This document shows, one piece after another, positions 25,797 to 34,001 of a stretch of DNA of 64,000 nt. The notes beneath the pieces are model-generated. The model was not told the origin of the DNA. It searched no databases and saw only the letters and a program-made list of their open reading frames with translations. Within the stretch, counting starts at the first letter, position 1; every line of letters starts with the position of its first letter. This DNA comes from Candidatus Aalborgicola danicus (GTDB lineage Bacteria > Pseudomonadota > Gammaproteobacteria > Burkholderiales > Burkholderiaceae_C): positions 14,557-78,556 of the forward strand of contig JADJBC010000018.1 in the NCBI GenBank assembly GCA_016703945.1. Reading direction: 5' to 3'. The translations under genes and the position numbers were made by a program.

Positions 25797-26593
25797 AGCC
25801 CTCGCCACCGGGATGTCCTCAATCGCGGTGGTGTAGTGCGGCGTCCTGCGCTCCTGGTGCATTCCCCATTCCCGGTGCGCGTCATCCAGGCCACTGCTGG
25901 CCACCTGCAGCGTGCCCCGGCCAAACCGGTTGTTCAGACCATCCATTACCTGCATCAGCCTGCCTCGACCGGCCACATTGGCGCTGTCGTCCTCCAAGTC
26001 CAGCTCACACTGCACCCGGTGGTCGGGCGCCAGGTCCAGCAGCATCACCCCCGCCTTGATCAGCTGATAGCCAGGCCGGTAGATCTGGTGCAGCCCGGCC
26101 ACCGCCGCATGCAGGATCAGAGCGGTATCGGCGCTCGGCCTTCGCAATGGCACCACCACACTGCTGTGGTATTAGGGACCTGGGCGAAACGGCGAGGTGT
26201 GGACAAACACCAGCACTTGGCCCACTACGCTGCTTTGCTTGCGCAGTTTTTCTGCGGCGCGGCTGGCGAACTCGCTTACCGCCTCGATTTGCGGCTCCAG
26301 GTGGGTGACCGGGCGCCCAAAGCTGCGGGTGTAGGCGATTTCCTTTTTTGGCGCCGGTACATCCTCCAACTGCACACAAGGCATGCCCTGCAGCTCACGA
26401 ACCGTGCGCTCCAGCACCACGCTCCAGCACCACGCTCCAGCGGCTGCGCACCGTGGCGGGGTCCAACCTGACCAAGTCCAGCACGGTGCGTATGCCGCCA
26501 TCCTGAAGTTGGGCGCCTATGCGTCGGCCAACACCCCACACCTCCCCCACCTCAGTTGCCGCCAGCACCGCCTCCAGCTCCACCGGGGGCAGC
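25797..26593 (-). pseudogene. umuC: umuC (Y-family DNA polymerase) 3' fragment, broken
   Basis: The minus strand encodes the UmuC C-terminal half: EVGEVWGVGRRIG (helix-hairpin-helix), LEAVLAATEVGEV, RELQGMPCVQLEDVPAPKKE, EIAYTRSFGRPVTHLEP and the C-terminal RRTPHYTTAIEDIPVA. A 13-base unit (CTCCAGCACCACG) is present in tandem near 26410-26440 and shifts the frame, and an in-frame TAA occurs at 26172-26174. The N-terminal half is cut off by the transposon end at 26598. UmuC is the catalytic subunit of Pol V; this copy cannot work. Confidence 0.85.
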
Positions 26594-26597
26594 TCGT

Positions 26598-27525
26598 GTT
26601 GTGGTGCGCAATCAGCACTAATGTTGCTACTGTCGATTTTTCAATTTAGGTAGGGCATGAAGCAAGAGGAAAAACCGTCTGAACGTGACCTCGCCATTGC
26701 TCGCATATTGCGTCCATTGGGCACGCTGCCCATGTCAAAGTCGCAGGCCCAAAGAGCGGCACAGTTGCTTGAAGTTCACTGGACGTCCGTGTACCGGCTG
26801 CGCAAGCGCTACCTTGAGGATCGTGTGGCTTCTTCGCTCATTCCAAGGCCGGCAGGGCCGCGTGAGGGATCAAGCCGTCTAGACCCAGATGTGGACAGAA
26901 TCATTCGGTCTACGTTTACCAAGTGGTTTGTCCGGCAGAAGAATCTTGGGCATCCGGTCAATGACCTCACTGCGGAAATCAGGCGCCTGTGCCACAAAGA
27001 TGGATTGCCGAAACCATCCCGCCACACCATTGCCCGCAGATGGAAGCTGCATAGTGAAGAGGTTGCCATGAAGCTCACCCATGAACCCGAAGCACGGATT
27101 CCACCTGGACACCTGATAAGCAACACGCCACTGGAGATTGTTAAGATCGATCACACGCAAGCCGATGCTTTTGTCGTCGATGATTCCACAGAAAGCCTGT
27201 TGGGCGCCCTTGGCTGTCCGTTGCCATTGATGTCGCCACCCGTTGCGTTGTCGCCATTTACCCGGCCATGGAACGCCCCAACGCCCCAACGCCCCAACGC
27301 CGCAACCGTTGCCTTGTTGTTGACCAGGGTGGCGTTTCCCAAAGCACCATGGATTGAGAGTTTAGGACTTGTTGATCTCTCGTGGCCTATGCACGGCATA
27401 CCGCAGTCCCTGCATTTGGACAATGCTGCAGAGTTCAAAAGCAAGGCATTGCGCACGGGCTGCGCCGAGTACGGAATCACCCTCACCTACCTTCGTCTAC
27501 GAACGTCGCCTTTCAAGCCACAACA
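26598..27525 (+). pseudogene. TniA/Mu-type transposase gene, frameshifted and truncated
   Basis: The left end TGTTGTGGTGCGCAA matches 14893. From ATG 26657 the frame encodes an N-terminal HTH (AAQLLEVHWTSVYRLRKRYL), then HPVNDLTAEIRRLCHKDGLP, then the first catalytic Asp region VKIDHTQADAFVVDD and the second HLDNAAEFKSKAL. Between them the true continuation (WLSVAIDVATRCVVAIYPAM) lies in another frame from about 27204, and a triple CGCCCCAA repeat near 27278-27300 restores the original frame. The final Glu and C-terminus are missing. Same family as the stub at 15003. Confidence 0.82.
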
Positions 27526-27530
27526 TTTGT

Positions 27531-28172
27531 CTACATCGTCCAGTAGAAAATTTCCTCAAATTCAATCAGTGGTTGAGGCGGAAAGCCTTCCAAAGCACTT
27601 GCCTTAGCCAGCTCAATGGCCATTTCCCAGCGTCGGGCTTCTGGAGACTCCGGGCCGTTTTCCAACACATCATCATGGGCGGCAACAATGGCGTTGTTGT
27701 CCCCTATCTGTGCGTTCATCACTTCCATAAAGCAGTCGCCTGCTGCCAACCACTGTTCATAACTTAAGGTGTGTTGCCCCTGTATGTTGATGGCAAAGGC
27801 CATCGGGTTTTCACTGCACCAAATGTCGCGATCTCGATCATCTTGCTCAATGAGCTCTTGCAGAAAATTGAAGCGGTCCCGTATCACAACTGAGGCAGCA
27901 CCCTCTTTCATCGGTCCCAGGCGACGACTGATGTCAGCACACCTTTCGGTGATGTGGCGGGCAAACACCCTCTCGTTTGCTGGGCATTTCTCCACGAATT
28001 CAGTCACGCTGTGAATCATCTCAGCGTCACCGCCACCCGCCTCCGCTACACACGCACAAAGCTCGATCAACCGACTTGCAAAATAGTGGGCGCGGGCCTT
28101 GTCGCGCATATGGGCACGAGCGATGGTGGTGACCATGAACGCGCGGTCTTCAAAACTTGTAGCGACTGTCAT
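27531..28172 (-). CDS. Hypothetical protein (213 aa) downstream of the SRAP gene
   Basis: Start taken at ATG 28172 (MTVATSFEDRAFMVTTIARA). The product is largely helical and acidic with several Cys (ELCACVAEAGGGDAE; KCPANERVF) and ends LIEFEEIFYWTM. No family recognised, no membrane segment. It starts 16 bases after the SRAP stop codon on the same strand, so the two are likely co-transcribed. A link to DNA-damage processing is inferred only from that. The 3' end abuts the truncated TniA-like remnant. Confidence 0.6.
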   Translation of the reverse strand: MTVATSFEDRAFMVTTIARAHMRDKARAHYFASRLIELCACVAEAGGGDAEMIHSVTEFVEKCPANERVFARHITERCADISRRLGPMKEGAASVVIRDRFNFLQELIEQDDRDRDIWCSENPMAFAINIQGQHTLSYEQWLAAGDCFMEVMNAQIGDNNAIVAAHDDVLENGPESPEARRWEMAIELAKASALEGFPPQPLIEFEEIFYWTM

Positions 28173-28188
28173 AGGCACCGACTCTCAG

Positions 28189-29115
28189 TCACACAGCAAG
28201 GCTATTCTCGTAATACGGGCGTTCGCGGTCATCCAGGATGTCGTAGAGCGAATCCAGATCTTTGGGGTCTGGGTCAAGCCAGGCGTCCACGTTTTGCAGT
28301 TTGAGTGGAATGATGCAGCGGTCATGCCCTGCTGCCAGCACTTCTGGAGGCGGCTCATCGGTGATGAATGCAAAGGAGTATAGGTCTTGCTTTCCCGGGG
28401 CAGTCCAGTGCGACCACAGACAGGCAACATACATGTTTTTCTTGGTGATGGGCTTGAACTCCAGAACCACCCGTTCTCCGTTTGCAGCAACCACGTGCTC
28501 GTAGAACGCGGTGACGATGGCCACACCGTGGGTGTACCCAAACTGGCGGCGCCAGAACCCATCAAGATTGTCCATTCTGGCGTTGTAGGTTCCTGGAAAC
28601 CTGGTGTCATAGCTCTCGGGGCTTCCGGCGATCCGGCATTGGTAGCGCATGGGCCGCACTAATTTCCTGCCATTTTCCATGATCAGGACGGGGACGTAGT
28701 ACCCGGGATACATCCTCGCGTCACCATTCTTGGTGTCGGTCCGGTGGAGGTCGGCCAGCTTTTCCTGTGCTCGCTCTATCTTGTTCGTGGCAATGCGCTG
28801 GTCCTCAGAGGCCTTCTTTGTCAGCTTCTTTTGCAGAGACAGCTCAGCCTTGGCCAGACGTTCGCGCTGGTCGACAATCTCCTGCCCTAGCTTGGCGACC
28901 TGCTGGGCTTTGTGCTGCAGGATGGCTTCTCGAATCTGCAGCATCTCGGCCCGCTGGTCCGCTTCGAATGCCGCATCTAACGCTGGTGGTGTCTTTATCC
29001 TGCTGTCTTCGATCTTCATTCCATACAGTTGCGAAAAGGTCTCGATGTCGATGTCAGCGCCAAAGATGTCGCAGTACTCATCGTAGGCTTCGCAAACTTG
29101 GGCTGAGTAACACAT
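28189..29115 (-). CDS. SRAP-family (YedK/HMCES) protein with a coiled-coil insertion
   Basis: SRAP proteins crosslink to abasic sites in single-stranded DNA through Cys2 and protect them. Seen: MCYSA start with the catalytic Cys2, NARMDNLDGF (Asn), AFYEHV (Glu) and AGHDRCIIPL (His), all in order. Between residues about 60 and 135 there is a long charged helical segment (EILQH.., VDQRERLAKAELSLQKKLTK, TNKIERAQEKLADL) not present in E. coli YedK, so the protein is 308 residues instead of about 220. This looks like a coiled-coil insertion. It is followed by the 213-residue hypothetical gene. Confidence 0.85.
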   Translation of the reverse strand: MCYSAQVCEAYDEYCDIFGADIDIETFSQLYGMKIEDSRIKTPPALDAAFEADQRAEMLQIREAILQHKAQQVAKLGQEIVDQRERLAKAELSLQKKLTKKASEDQRIATNKIERAQEKLADLHRTDTKNGDARMYPGYYVPVLIMENGRKLVRPMRYQCRIAGSPESYDTRFPGTYNARMDNLDGFWRRQFGYTHGVAIVTAFYEHVVAANGERVVLEFKPITKKNMYVACLWSHWTAPGKQDLYSFAFITDEPPPEVLAAGHDRCIIPLKLQNVDAWLDPDPKDLDSLYDILDDRERPYYENSLAV

Positions 29116-29516
29116 GGCAAAAGCTCGTGTTTTTGGAGTTGAGAATATGGAAGATAACAGGCATCAAGGTGACTTCCTGGGCGGGTGTCCAAAGTCCCAT
29201 GGAGCCAGAGGAGATGTCGCTCTCCACGGCCCGACCTTGGAGGCCCGGTCTCCTTCTTCTGCTAGAGCATAGTTCTTCCGATCTATGAGTGATTGCTCAC
29301 GCGCATATTGTCTGCCATGCAATGTCGCCTCAGATGTGTTTGAGGTTTGCGTCTATACCGTCCACAGCGAAACGGCTGCCCACACAACAGGGCAGCAAGA
29401 TCGGCGAGTTGCTGCCGAACCACTGGCAACCGCCATCCTCGTCCGACTGACTGTCACGACTGCTGCTGTGCCTTGGTCAATATGGGTTCGGTAAGCCTAC
29501 ACAGCCTGGCGAAGAA
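29116..29516. other. Region without a supported gene
   Basis: About 400 bases upstream of the SRAP gene. A promoter for it is expected here but I see no clear -35/-10 pair. No IS end, RNA gene or repeat was recognised. Confidence 0.4.
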
Positions 29517-29735
29517 TCATTTTGAAATTGACAAGCGCGTCTGGGGGGCAATCGAGCCAACAGAGTGAACATCTCGGATGTGATCCGCTAGTCCGGCCAT
29601 CTTGGGTTTCGCGTTGCAATGAGGGCATTGCACCCTTGTCGCGAGGCGCGCATTTCCTTCAGCCTCTTTTTTCAGGGCCTCCCGTGCAAATCGACGGTCG
29701 TCCTCTTCCATCTGCATTTCAGCGTACTCGCCCAT
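29517..29735 (-). CDS. Small zinc-finger protein (72 aa)
   Basis: Start at ATG 29735 with GGAG six bases upstream. The sequence MGEYAEMQMEEDDRRFAREA is a charged helix, and VQCPHCNAKPKMAGLADHIR with DVH after it is a C2H2 finger (two Cys, two His). It resembles small DNA-binding zinc-finger proteins of plasmids. It is next to a recombinase fragment on the same strand, upstream of the SRAP gene. Confidence 0.6.
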   Translation of the reverse strand: MGEYAEMQMEEDDRRFAREALKKEAEGNARLATRVQCPHCNAKPKMAGLADHIRDVHSVGSIAPQTRLSISK

Positions 29736-29957
29736 TTTTTCTCCACAAGTTGGTGACTGTGAAATCAGCAATGTGCTTCCTGGGCTGTCCCGATTTGTCA
29801 AAGCAACGCCATAAATTCTAAAGCTTTGAAGGTTTTCAGCTTCGCAAAGTTGTTCAGGTAGCACCTCGCGTTTTCAGTCGCTCCCACGCAGTTCATCAAG
29901 CGGTCGTTTTTAACCTCTTGGCCGCCTCTCGCTCATGGAGAGACTGGCGGTAGGGCA

Positions 29958-30004
29958 GCCCGGCGCTTCATGGCCCGCACCGCCCGAATCTTCCTCGCGA
30001 GTTG
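29958..30004 (-). repeat. Recombinase 3'-end fragment (copy 3, shortest)
   Basis: The minus strand encodes QLARKIRAVRAMKRR, about 45 bases of the end of the large recombinase gene. Flanking sequence on both sides is unrelated to the recombinase. Confidence 0.75.
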
Positions 30005-30104
30005 GGTATGGTGCGATTGCTTTTGCTGACCCCAGTTCAGACCACACCAACTGCCGTACGTTGCTGCCGTCACCGTGGAGACCTCTTTCAAATCAATCTC
30101 GAAA

Positions 30105-30773
30105 CTAGCCTCCCGCCACTTCCGGAGCTGCCGCTGGAAACCATTCGCGGATGTCGGCAAATTGCTCGGTTTGGGTCAGGTACGCAAAATACGCCTTCAT
30201 TTCTAACGTATTGAGATACGGCACTGGCACATCGACACCCTTCACAATTCGGCATAGCGTATCAACGCTGTCCATATTGACCAGCGTTCTGCACATCATG
30301 GGACGGTGGTCGTAAATTGAACATCGGTTGTCGACCAGAAATGTGCACGGCACTCCTAAATACGCCATCGCGTCATTGGCACCTTCCAGGTCGAGCACTG
30401 CGGCTGGTTCGGTAACTTCCATTCCCATGACCTTGGCCATCAATTTAGCTTCTGACCTTGGAACCATGACCGCAAGATGACAGCAGTGACTGCAACCAGA
30501 GCTGCACGCGGTCTTGGACGAGAAAACGGTCGACCACTGACCCGCAATGTGCCGCAATCGAATGACTTTTGCTGCAGCGGGAACCGCCGGTGTCTGTGCC
30601 TGTCTTAGTTGCTGACGCAGGCTCTCAAGTTCAGGCGTGGATGCGGCTTTTACCGCTTCCATGTTTTGAGAGGCACGGGCTTCTGCTGCAGGCAAGTGGG
30701 CTACCAGTTCGTCAGGCAAATTTGGCGGTGCGGCCAACACTAGCGCGCCGGGATTGATGGTTTCCGGATTCAC
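30105..30773 (-). CDS. YkgJ-family cysteine-cluster protein
   Basis: The protein (222 residues, start probably GTG 30773) has an N-terminal Ala-rich part (LPDELVAHLPAAEARASQNM) and then the YkgJ signature CSSGCSHCCHLAVMV (CxxGCxxCC, about residue 90), followed by NRCSIYDHRPMMCR. YkgJ proteins carry a predicted zinc- or iron-binding cluster; their role is unknown. The N-terminus is partly duplicated at 20646-20858. The gene sits between two recombinase 3' fragments. Confidence 0.8.
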   Translation of the reverse strand: MNPETINPGALVLAAPPNLPDELVAHLPAAEARASQNMEAVKAASTPELESLRQQLRQAQTPAVPAAAKVIRLRHIAGQWSTVFSSKTACSSGCSHCCHLAVMVPRSEAKLMAKVMGMEVTEPAAVLDLEGANDAMAYLGVPCTFLVDNRCSIYDHRPMMCRTLVNMDSVDTLCRIVKGVDVPVPYLNTLEMKAYFAYLTQTEQFADIREWFPAAAPEVAGG

Positions 30774-30815
30774 GGGGGTATTTTCATCGAATGCGTTGTC
30801 GTCGTATTCAGGTCG

Positions 30816-30903
30816 CTACCCTTCGCCTCATCCCCCGCACCGCCTTGATCTTCCTGGCCAGCTCCTGCGTCGAATACATCGAAGTCGTATCAATACTGGC
30901 GTA
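30816..30903 (-). repeat. Recombinase 3'-end fragment (copy 4)
   Basis: The minus strand encodes ASIDTTSMYSTQELARKIKA and VRGMRRRVAT. Similarity to the intact gene begins at about 30903, 16 bases after the stop of the paralogue gene at 30919, and covers about 85 bases. Confidence 0.85.
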
Positions 30904-30918
30904 GAGCGGCGACCCCAG

Positions 30919-31422
30919 TCAATAGGTGATGCTCTTCCCGTCAATAGTGACGATAGCCTCGTTCTCGCTGAGGGCTACGATGCCACCCTTGAACGAAGCG
31001 CCCTTGGTGGACACGTAGCGCTCTGTCAAGGCTTTTGCTTCTACTTGCGAACCAGCATGGGCCTCAAAAAAGATCCAGCCTCCAGCGCGCCCGTCTGAAG
31101 CAATTGGCGGGGTTTTGATGCCAGGCGACCATTCCCCGGTCCTCTTGTTCCAATGAAGGAAATACGTACCCTTGCGCGAAAATGTGGCGTCCACGTCAAC
31201 AGCTGCTGATCCAGTGTTGTCCCTTGCGACGTGATCTATGACCATCTTTAGGTGGCTATCTGGAATAGCGCTCAAACTTACTCCTTTGCAGGTCATTACG
31301 AGGCACGTCCTGGCGAGCTTGAGCGCCTTGTCATCCAGCGCGGACAGGGAAGGAATCAGCCTCAACTTGGCGATATCCATACCCTCCTTGACCGTGGTCT
31401 CATCCAACACCGCATCTTTCAT
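30919..31422 (-). CDS. Unknown-family protein, paralogue of 20145-20645
   Basis: Start at ATG 31422 with GGAG upstream; 167 residues. Shared with the copy at 20145: VDATFSRKGTYFLHWNKRTG then EWSPGIKTPPIASDG, GGWIFFEAHAG, KGASFKGGIVALSE and a C-terminal DGKSITY. The N-terminal half (LRLIPSLSALDDKALKLART) also aligns. The pattern recalls no family I know. It lies directly downstream of the intact recombinase (108 bases) and upstream of the recombinase fragment at 30816. Sharing by two positions of the array suggests it travels with the recombinase. Confidence 0.7.
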   Translation of the reverse strand: MKDAVLDETTVKEGMDIAKLRLIPSLSALDDKALKLARTCLVMTCKGVSLSAIPDSHLKMVIDHVARDNTGSAAVDVDATFSRKGTYFLHWNKRTGEWSPGIKTPPIASDGRAGGWIFFEAHAGSQVEAKALTERYVSTKGASFKGGIVALSENEAIVTIDGKSITY

Positions 31423-31535
31423 TTCCACTCCAAACCGTTTCGTGATGTCCCAGAGTGTCCAACCTATTGGCGCATTGCGCTCTCCCAGCTAGGGCAATTG
31501 CTATCGCTTCGCAATTATGAGCTGTTGCCTGCGCT

Positions 31536-33617
31536 TCACGCTACAACGCGACGCCGCATCCCCTGAATCGCAGTGATCTTCCTCGCCAGCTCCTGCGTCG
31601 AATAAATCGAAGTCGTATCAATACTGGCGTGACCTGCAAGTTCACTGGCCACCTCAATCGGCACCCCGTCCACCAGCGCCTGCCTCACAAAGGTGTGCCG
31701 CATCCAGTGCGTACTGGCCTTCTCAAACCGCCGCGCGTCCAACCCCGCCTGTGCCGCCGACTTGGCTGCCTGGCGAAAGAACCGCTTGAGCACCGCATAG
31801 ATCCCGGAGGCTGACAAAGCTGAACCCGCCGTCTCTGTCCTGGAGCTGCTCACCAGTTCACCCCCCTGCCCTTTTCTCCACTGCGGCACCGATGCTTCCA
31901 GGGTTCGGATCAATGGAAGGTTGTCCTTGTCGGCAGCGACCTTGTCCTCGTCCAAAAACTCTCCGCCATGCAGGGCCAGCAGCCTGACCACATCAGGATT
32001 AAGAGGCACCTCGCGCGTCTTGTTGCGTTTTCCAGTAACGCTCAGGATCCAAGTCTCCGGAAGGTCCGGGAGTGCTTCAATGCGCAGATCCTTGTGCCGG
32101 GCCTTTGCCAGTTCGTCCAAACGAATACCCGAAGTTACCAGCAGATCCAGAATGCATTTCAGGCGCAACTGCTTGGGCCCGACGGTAAACGTGTCTAAGC
32201 AGGTCAGGACATGCGCCCACTCGGCTTCGGTAAAGGAGCGCCGGATATCCATCCTGGAGGCTGGCAGGTCAAAGCCCTTCATCAACGAGCGCATCGGGTT
32301 GGCCACCAGGTAGCCGGCATCCACCAGCCCACCAAAGAGGGTCTGCAGAATGACCAGAGCCTGCTTTTGCGAAGCAGCACTGGGCTGGATTCGAAAGGCT
32401 CTCCAACCCGGATCGGTGCGTTTGAGTGGGCGGCGCTGAACCCAGGTAGTCGGCACGGCCTGGAGGAATTCACGGTATTTCTGGCAATCGGGGGAGTTGA
32501 CGCTGGACAGGGGCTTCTTGAGCTCCTGGGCGCACCACAGCAGAAAGCGCTCAATCTCTTTTCTGTAGCTGCGCTGGGTGGACGGCTTTTCGTTGTAGCG
32601 CGACAGCCAACTGCTCACCGCTTCCAGGTCATTTGTCGCACCCAGGGTGTTGGCCATGTGGCTTCTGAAGTCACCCTGGGCGCCGGCCAGGGCCGGTGTG
32701 GCTTGCATGCGGTGGATGGCGTTGGCCACCAGCGTGCCGGCTCCAAACTGGCGCACGGCCTGTGATTCCTGGCCAACCGCCGGCAGCAAAGTTGCGACAC
32801 GCAATTCACGTTTGGACTTGGGCTCATGCACTGATCCTGACACCTGCAGGTTCAGGTGGTCCTGCTCCAGCATCAGCCAGTGCAAGACCTGTTGGGCCCT
32901 CTGAGACCCAAAGCCCTTGATGCTGGAGTACCAGCGGTGGCCATAGGCGTTGATGAAGCGGACCAGGTCGCCCAGGGTGATGATGCCCACATTGCGCAGG
33001 CATTTGACAACCGGGCGGGCAAACCAGGATTCCAGGCGATCAGTCGCAGTCGGGATGACCGAGAGGATGGTCTCCAGGTAGTTCAGCGCCCTCACCCGCT
33101 CACCCACCGGGTCCTTAAACCCGACGCCGGCGTCTATTGCTTCGGCATTGTCCAGACCAAATGCCGCCTTGTACTCGGCCAGCAAGTCCGCCTCGCTCCA
33201 GCCTTCTGGGTCAATGCCCTCGGACTCAACCCATTCGTCAAGGGTAGGTAGCGACACCGCTTTGGGGGGTGCGGCATCACTGCGCAGCAAGTCCAACAGG
33301 TGGGTGATCTTGGAATGAGCGGGCAAGGTCGCGTCAATCTGACGTCCGGCTTCGATGATGCGTTTGAGGAGCGCTTCCCGACGATTCTGCACATAGCGCA
33401 GATCGGTGGTGGTTTCCGCCCAGGCCAAGTAACGATCGAAGGACTCGGCCAGGTCCAGGCCCAGGATGCTGGAGCGCACGAAGGCGAAGTGGTGCACGCC
33501 CAGTGCTCTTGCGTCCTGGACGACCTGGGCTTTGGAGCCTAGGGGGCGGCCGGGTTTGCGCTTTGGAGGCGGCGCTGTGTAGAACAGCGGTTCGGCCATT
33601 TGACCTGCGACCAGCAT
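31536..33617 (-). CDS. Large tyrosine recombinase (693 aa), intact, source of the 3' fragments
   Basis: Start at ATG 33617 (MLVAGQMAEPLFYTAPPPKR); the upstream small gene overlaps or closely precedes it, which supports this start. N-terminal part: a helix-hairpin domain (LETILSVIPTATDRLESWFA; IITLGDLVRFINAYGHRWYS) of the kind found in the DUF3701 N-terminus of some Burkholderia integrases. C-terminal catalytic domain: VTSGIRLDELAKARHKDL (Arg), THWMRHTFVRQAL (His, Arg) and LAGHASIDTTSIYS (His, Tyr), so all catalytic residues are present. Partial copies of the 3' end occur at 19261, 20938, 29958 and 30816, each beside other genes. It probably catalyses integration or excision of the array. Confidence 0.9.
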   Translation of the reverse strand: MLVAGQMAEPLFYTAPPPKRKPGRPLGSKAQVVQDARALGVHHFAFVRSSILGLDLAESFDRYLAWAETTTDLRYVQNRREALLKRIIEAGRQIDATLPAHSKITHLLDLLRSDAAPPKAVSLPTLDEWVESEGIDPEGWSEADLLAEYKAAFGLDNAEAIDAGVGFKDPVGERVRALNYLETILSVIPTATDRLESWFARPVVKCLRNVGIITLGDLVRFINAYGHRWYSSIKGFGSQRAQQVLHWLMLEQDHLNLQVSGSVHEPKSKRELRVATLLPAVGQESQAVRQFGAGTLVANAIHRMQATPALAGAQGDFRSHMANTLGATNDLEAVSSWLSRYNEKPSTQRSYRKEIERFLLWCAQELKKPLSSVNSPDCQKYREFLQAVPTTWVQRRPLKRTDPGWRAFRIQPSAASQKQALVILQTLFGGLVDAGYLVANPMRSLMKGFDLPASRMDIRRSFTEAEWAHVLTCLDTFTVGPKQLRLKCILDLLVTSGIRLDELAKARHKDLRIEALPDLPETWILSVTGKRNKTREVPLNPDVVRLLALHGGEFLDEDKVAADKDNLPLIRTLEASVPQWRKGQGGELVSSSRTETAGSALSASGIYAVLKRFFRQAAKSAAQAGLDARRFEKASTHWMRHTFVRQALVDGVPIEVASELAGHASIDTTSIYSTQELARKITAIQGMRRRVVA

Positions 33618-33624
33618 GATGGAT

Positions 33625-33837
33625 TTACCGCTTGCCGTTACGCACGGCCTCGATGTCGGCGTAGGTCTGACCCACTTCCAACATGAGCACCGGCCACTTC
33701 GCGCCGTCCGGACAGCGCGTGATGAAGGAGACCTCCAAGCCGGTCGCTTCGAGGAGCTTTTTGGCGTCCATGATGATCTTGATGGCCTCAACTTGCGCAG
33801 CGTTGATTTCAGCGGCTGTACTGGGGGAAATGGACAT
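33625..33837 (-). CDS. Small protein (70 aa) upstream of the recombinase
   Basis: Start at ATG 33837 with GAGG six bases upstream (MSISPSTAAEINAAQVEAIK). The sequence continues IIMDAKKLLEATGLEVSFIT and ends PVLMLEVGQTYADIEAVRNGK. Its stop is about 8 bases before the recombinase start, so the two are translated as a unit. No family recognised; a recombination-directionality or regulatory role is a guess. Confidence 0.6.
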   Translation of the reverse strand: MSISPSTAAEINAAQVEAIKIIMDAKKLLEATGLEVSFITRCPDGAKWPVLMLEVGQTYADIEAVRNGKR

Positions 33838-34001
33838 AGGAGACCTCATACAAGTTGAAAACGCCGTTATAGTATAGTTTATATGACGTCTTGATTATAA
33901 GGATAATCATGACGCAATCATAAACAATTATTTTCCCAGAGCCGCCAAAATCGCCGGAAAACTGAATCGCCCCGGGTTTCATGGAGGCCGGTTGGTTGAA
34001 G

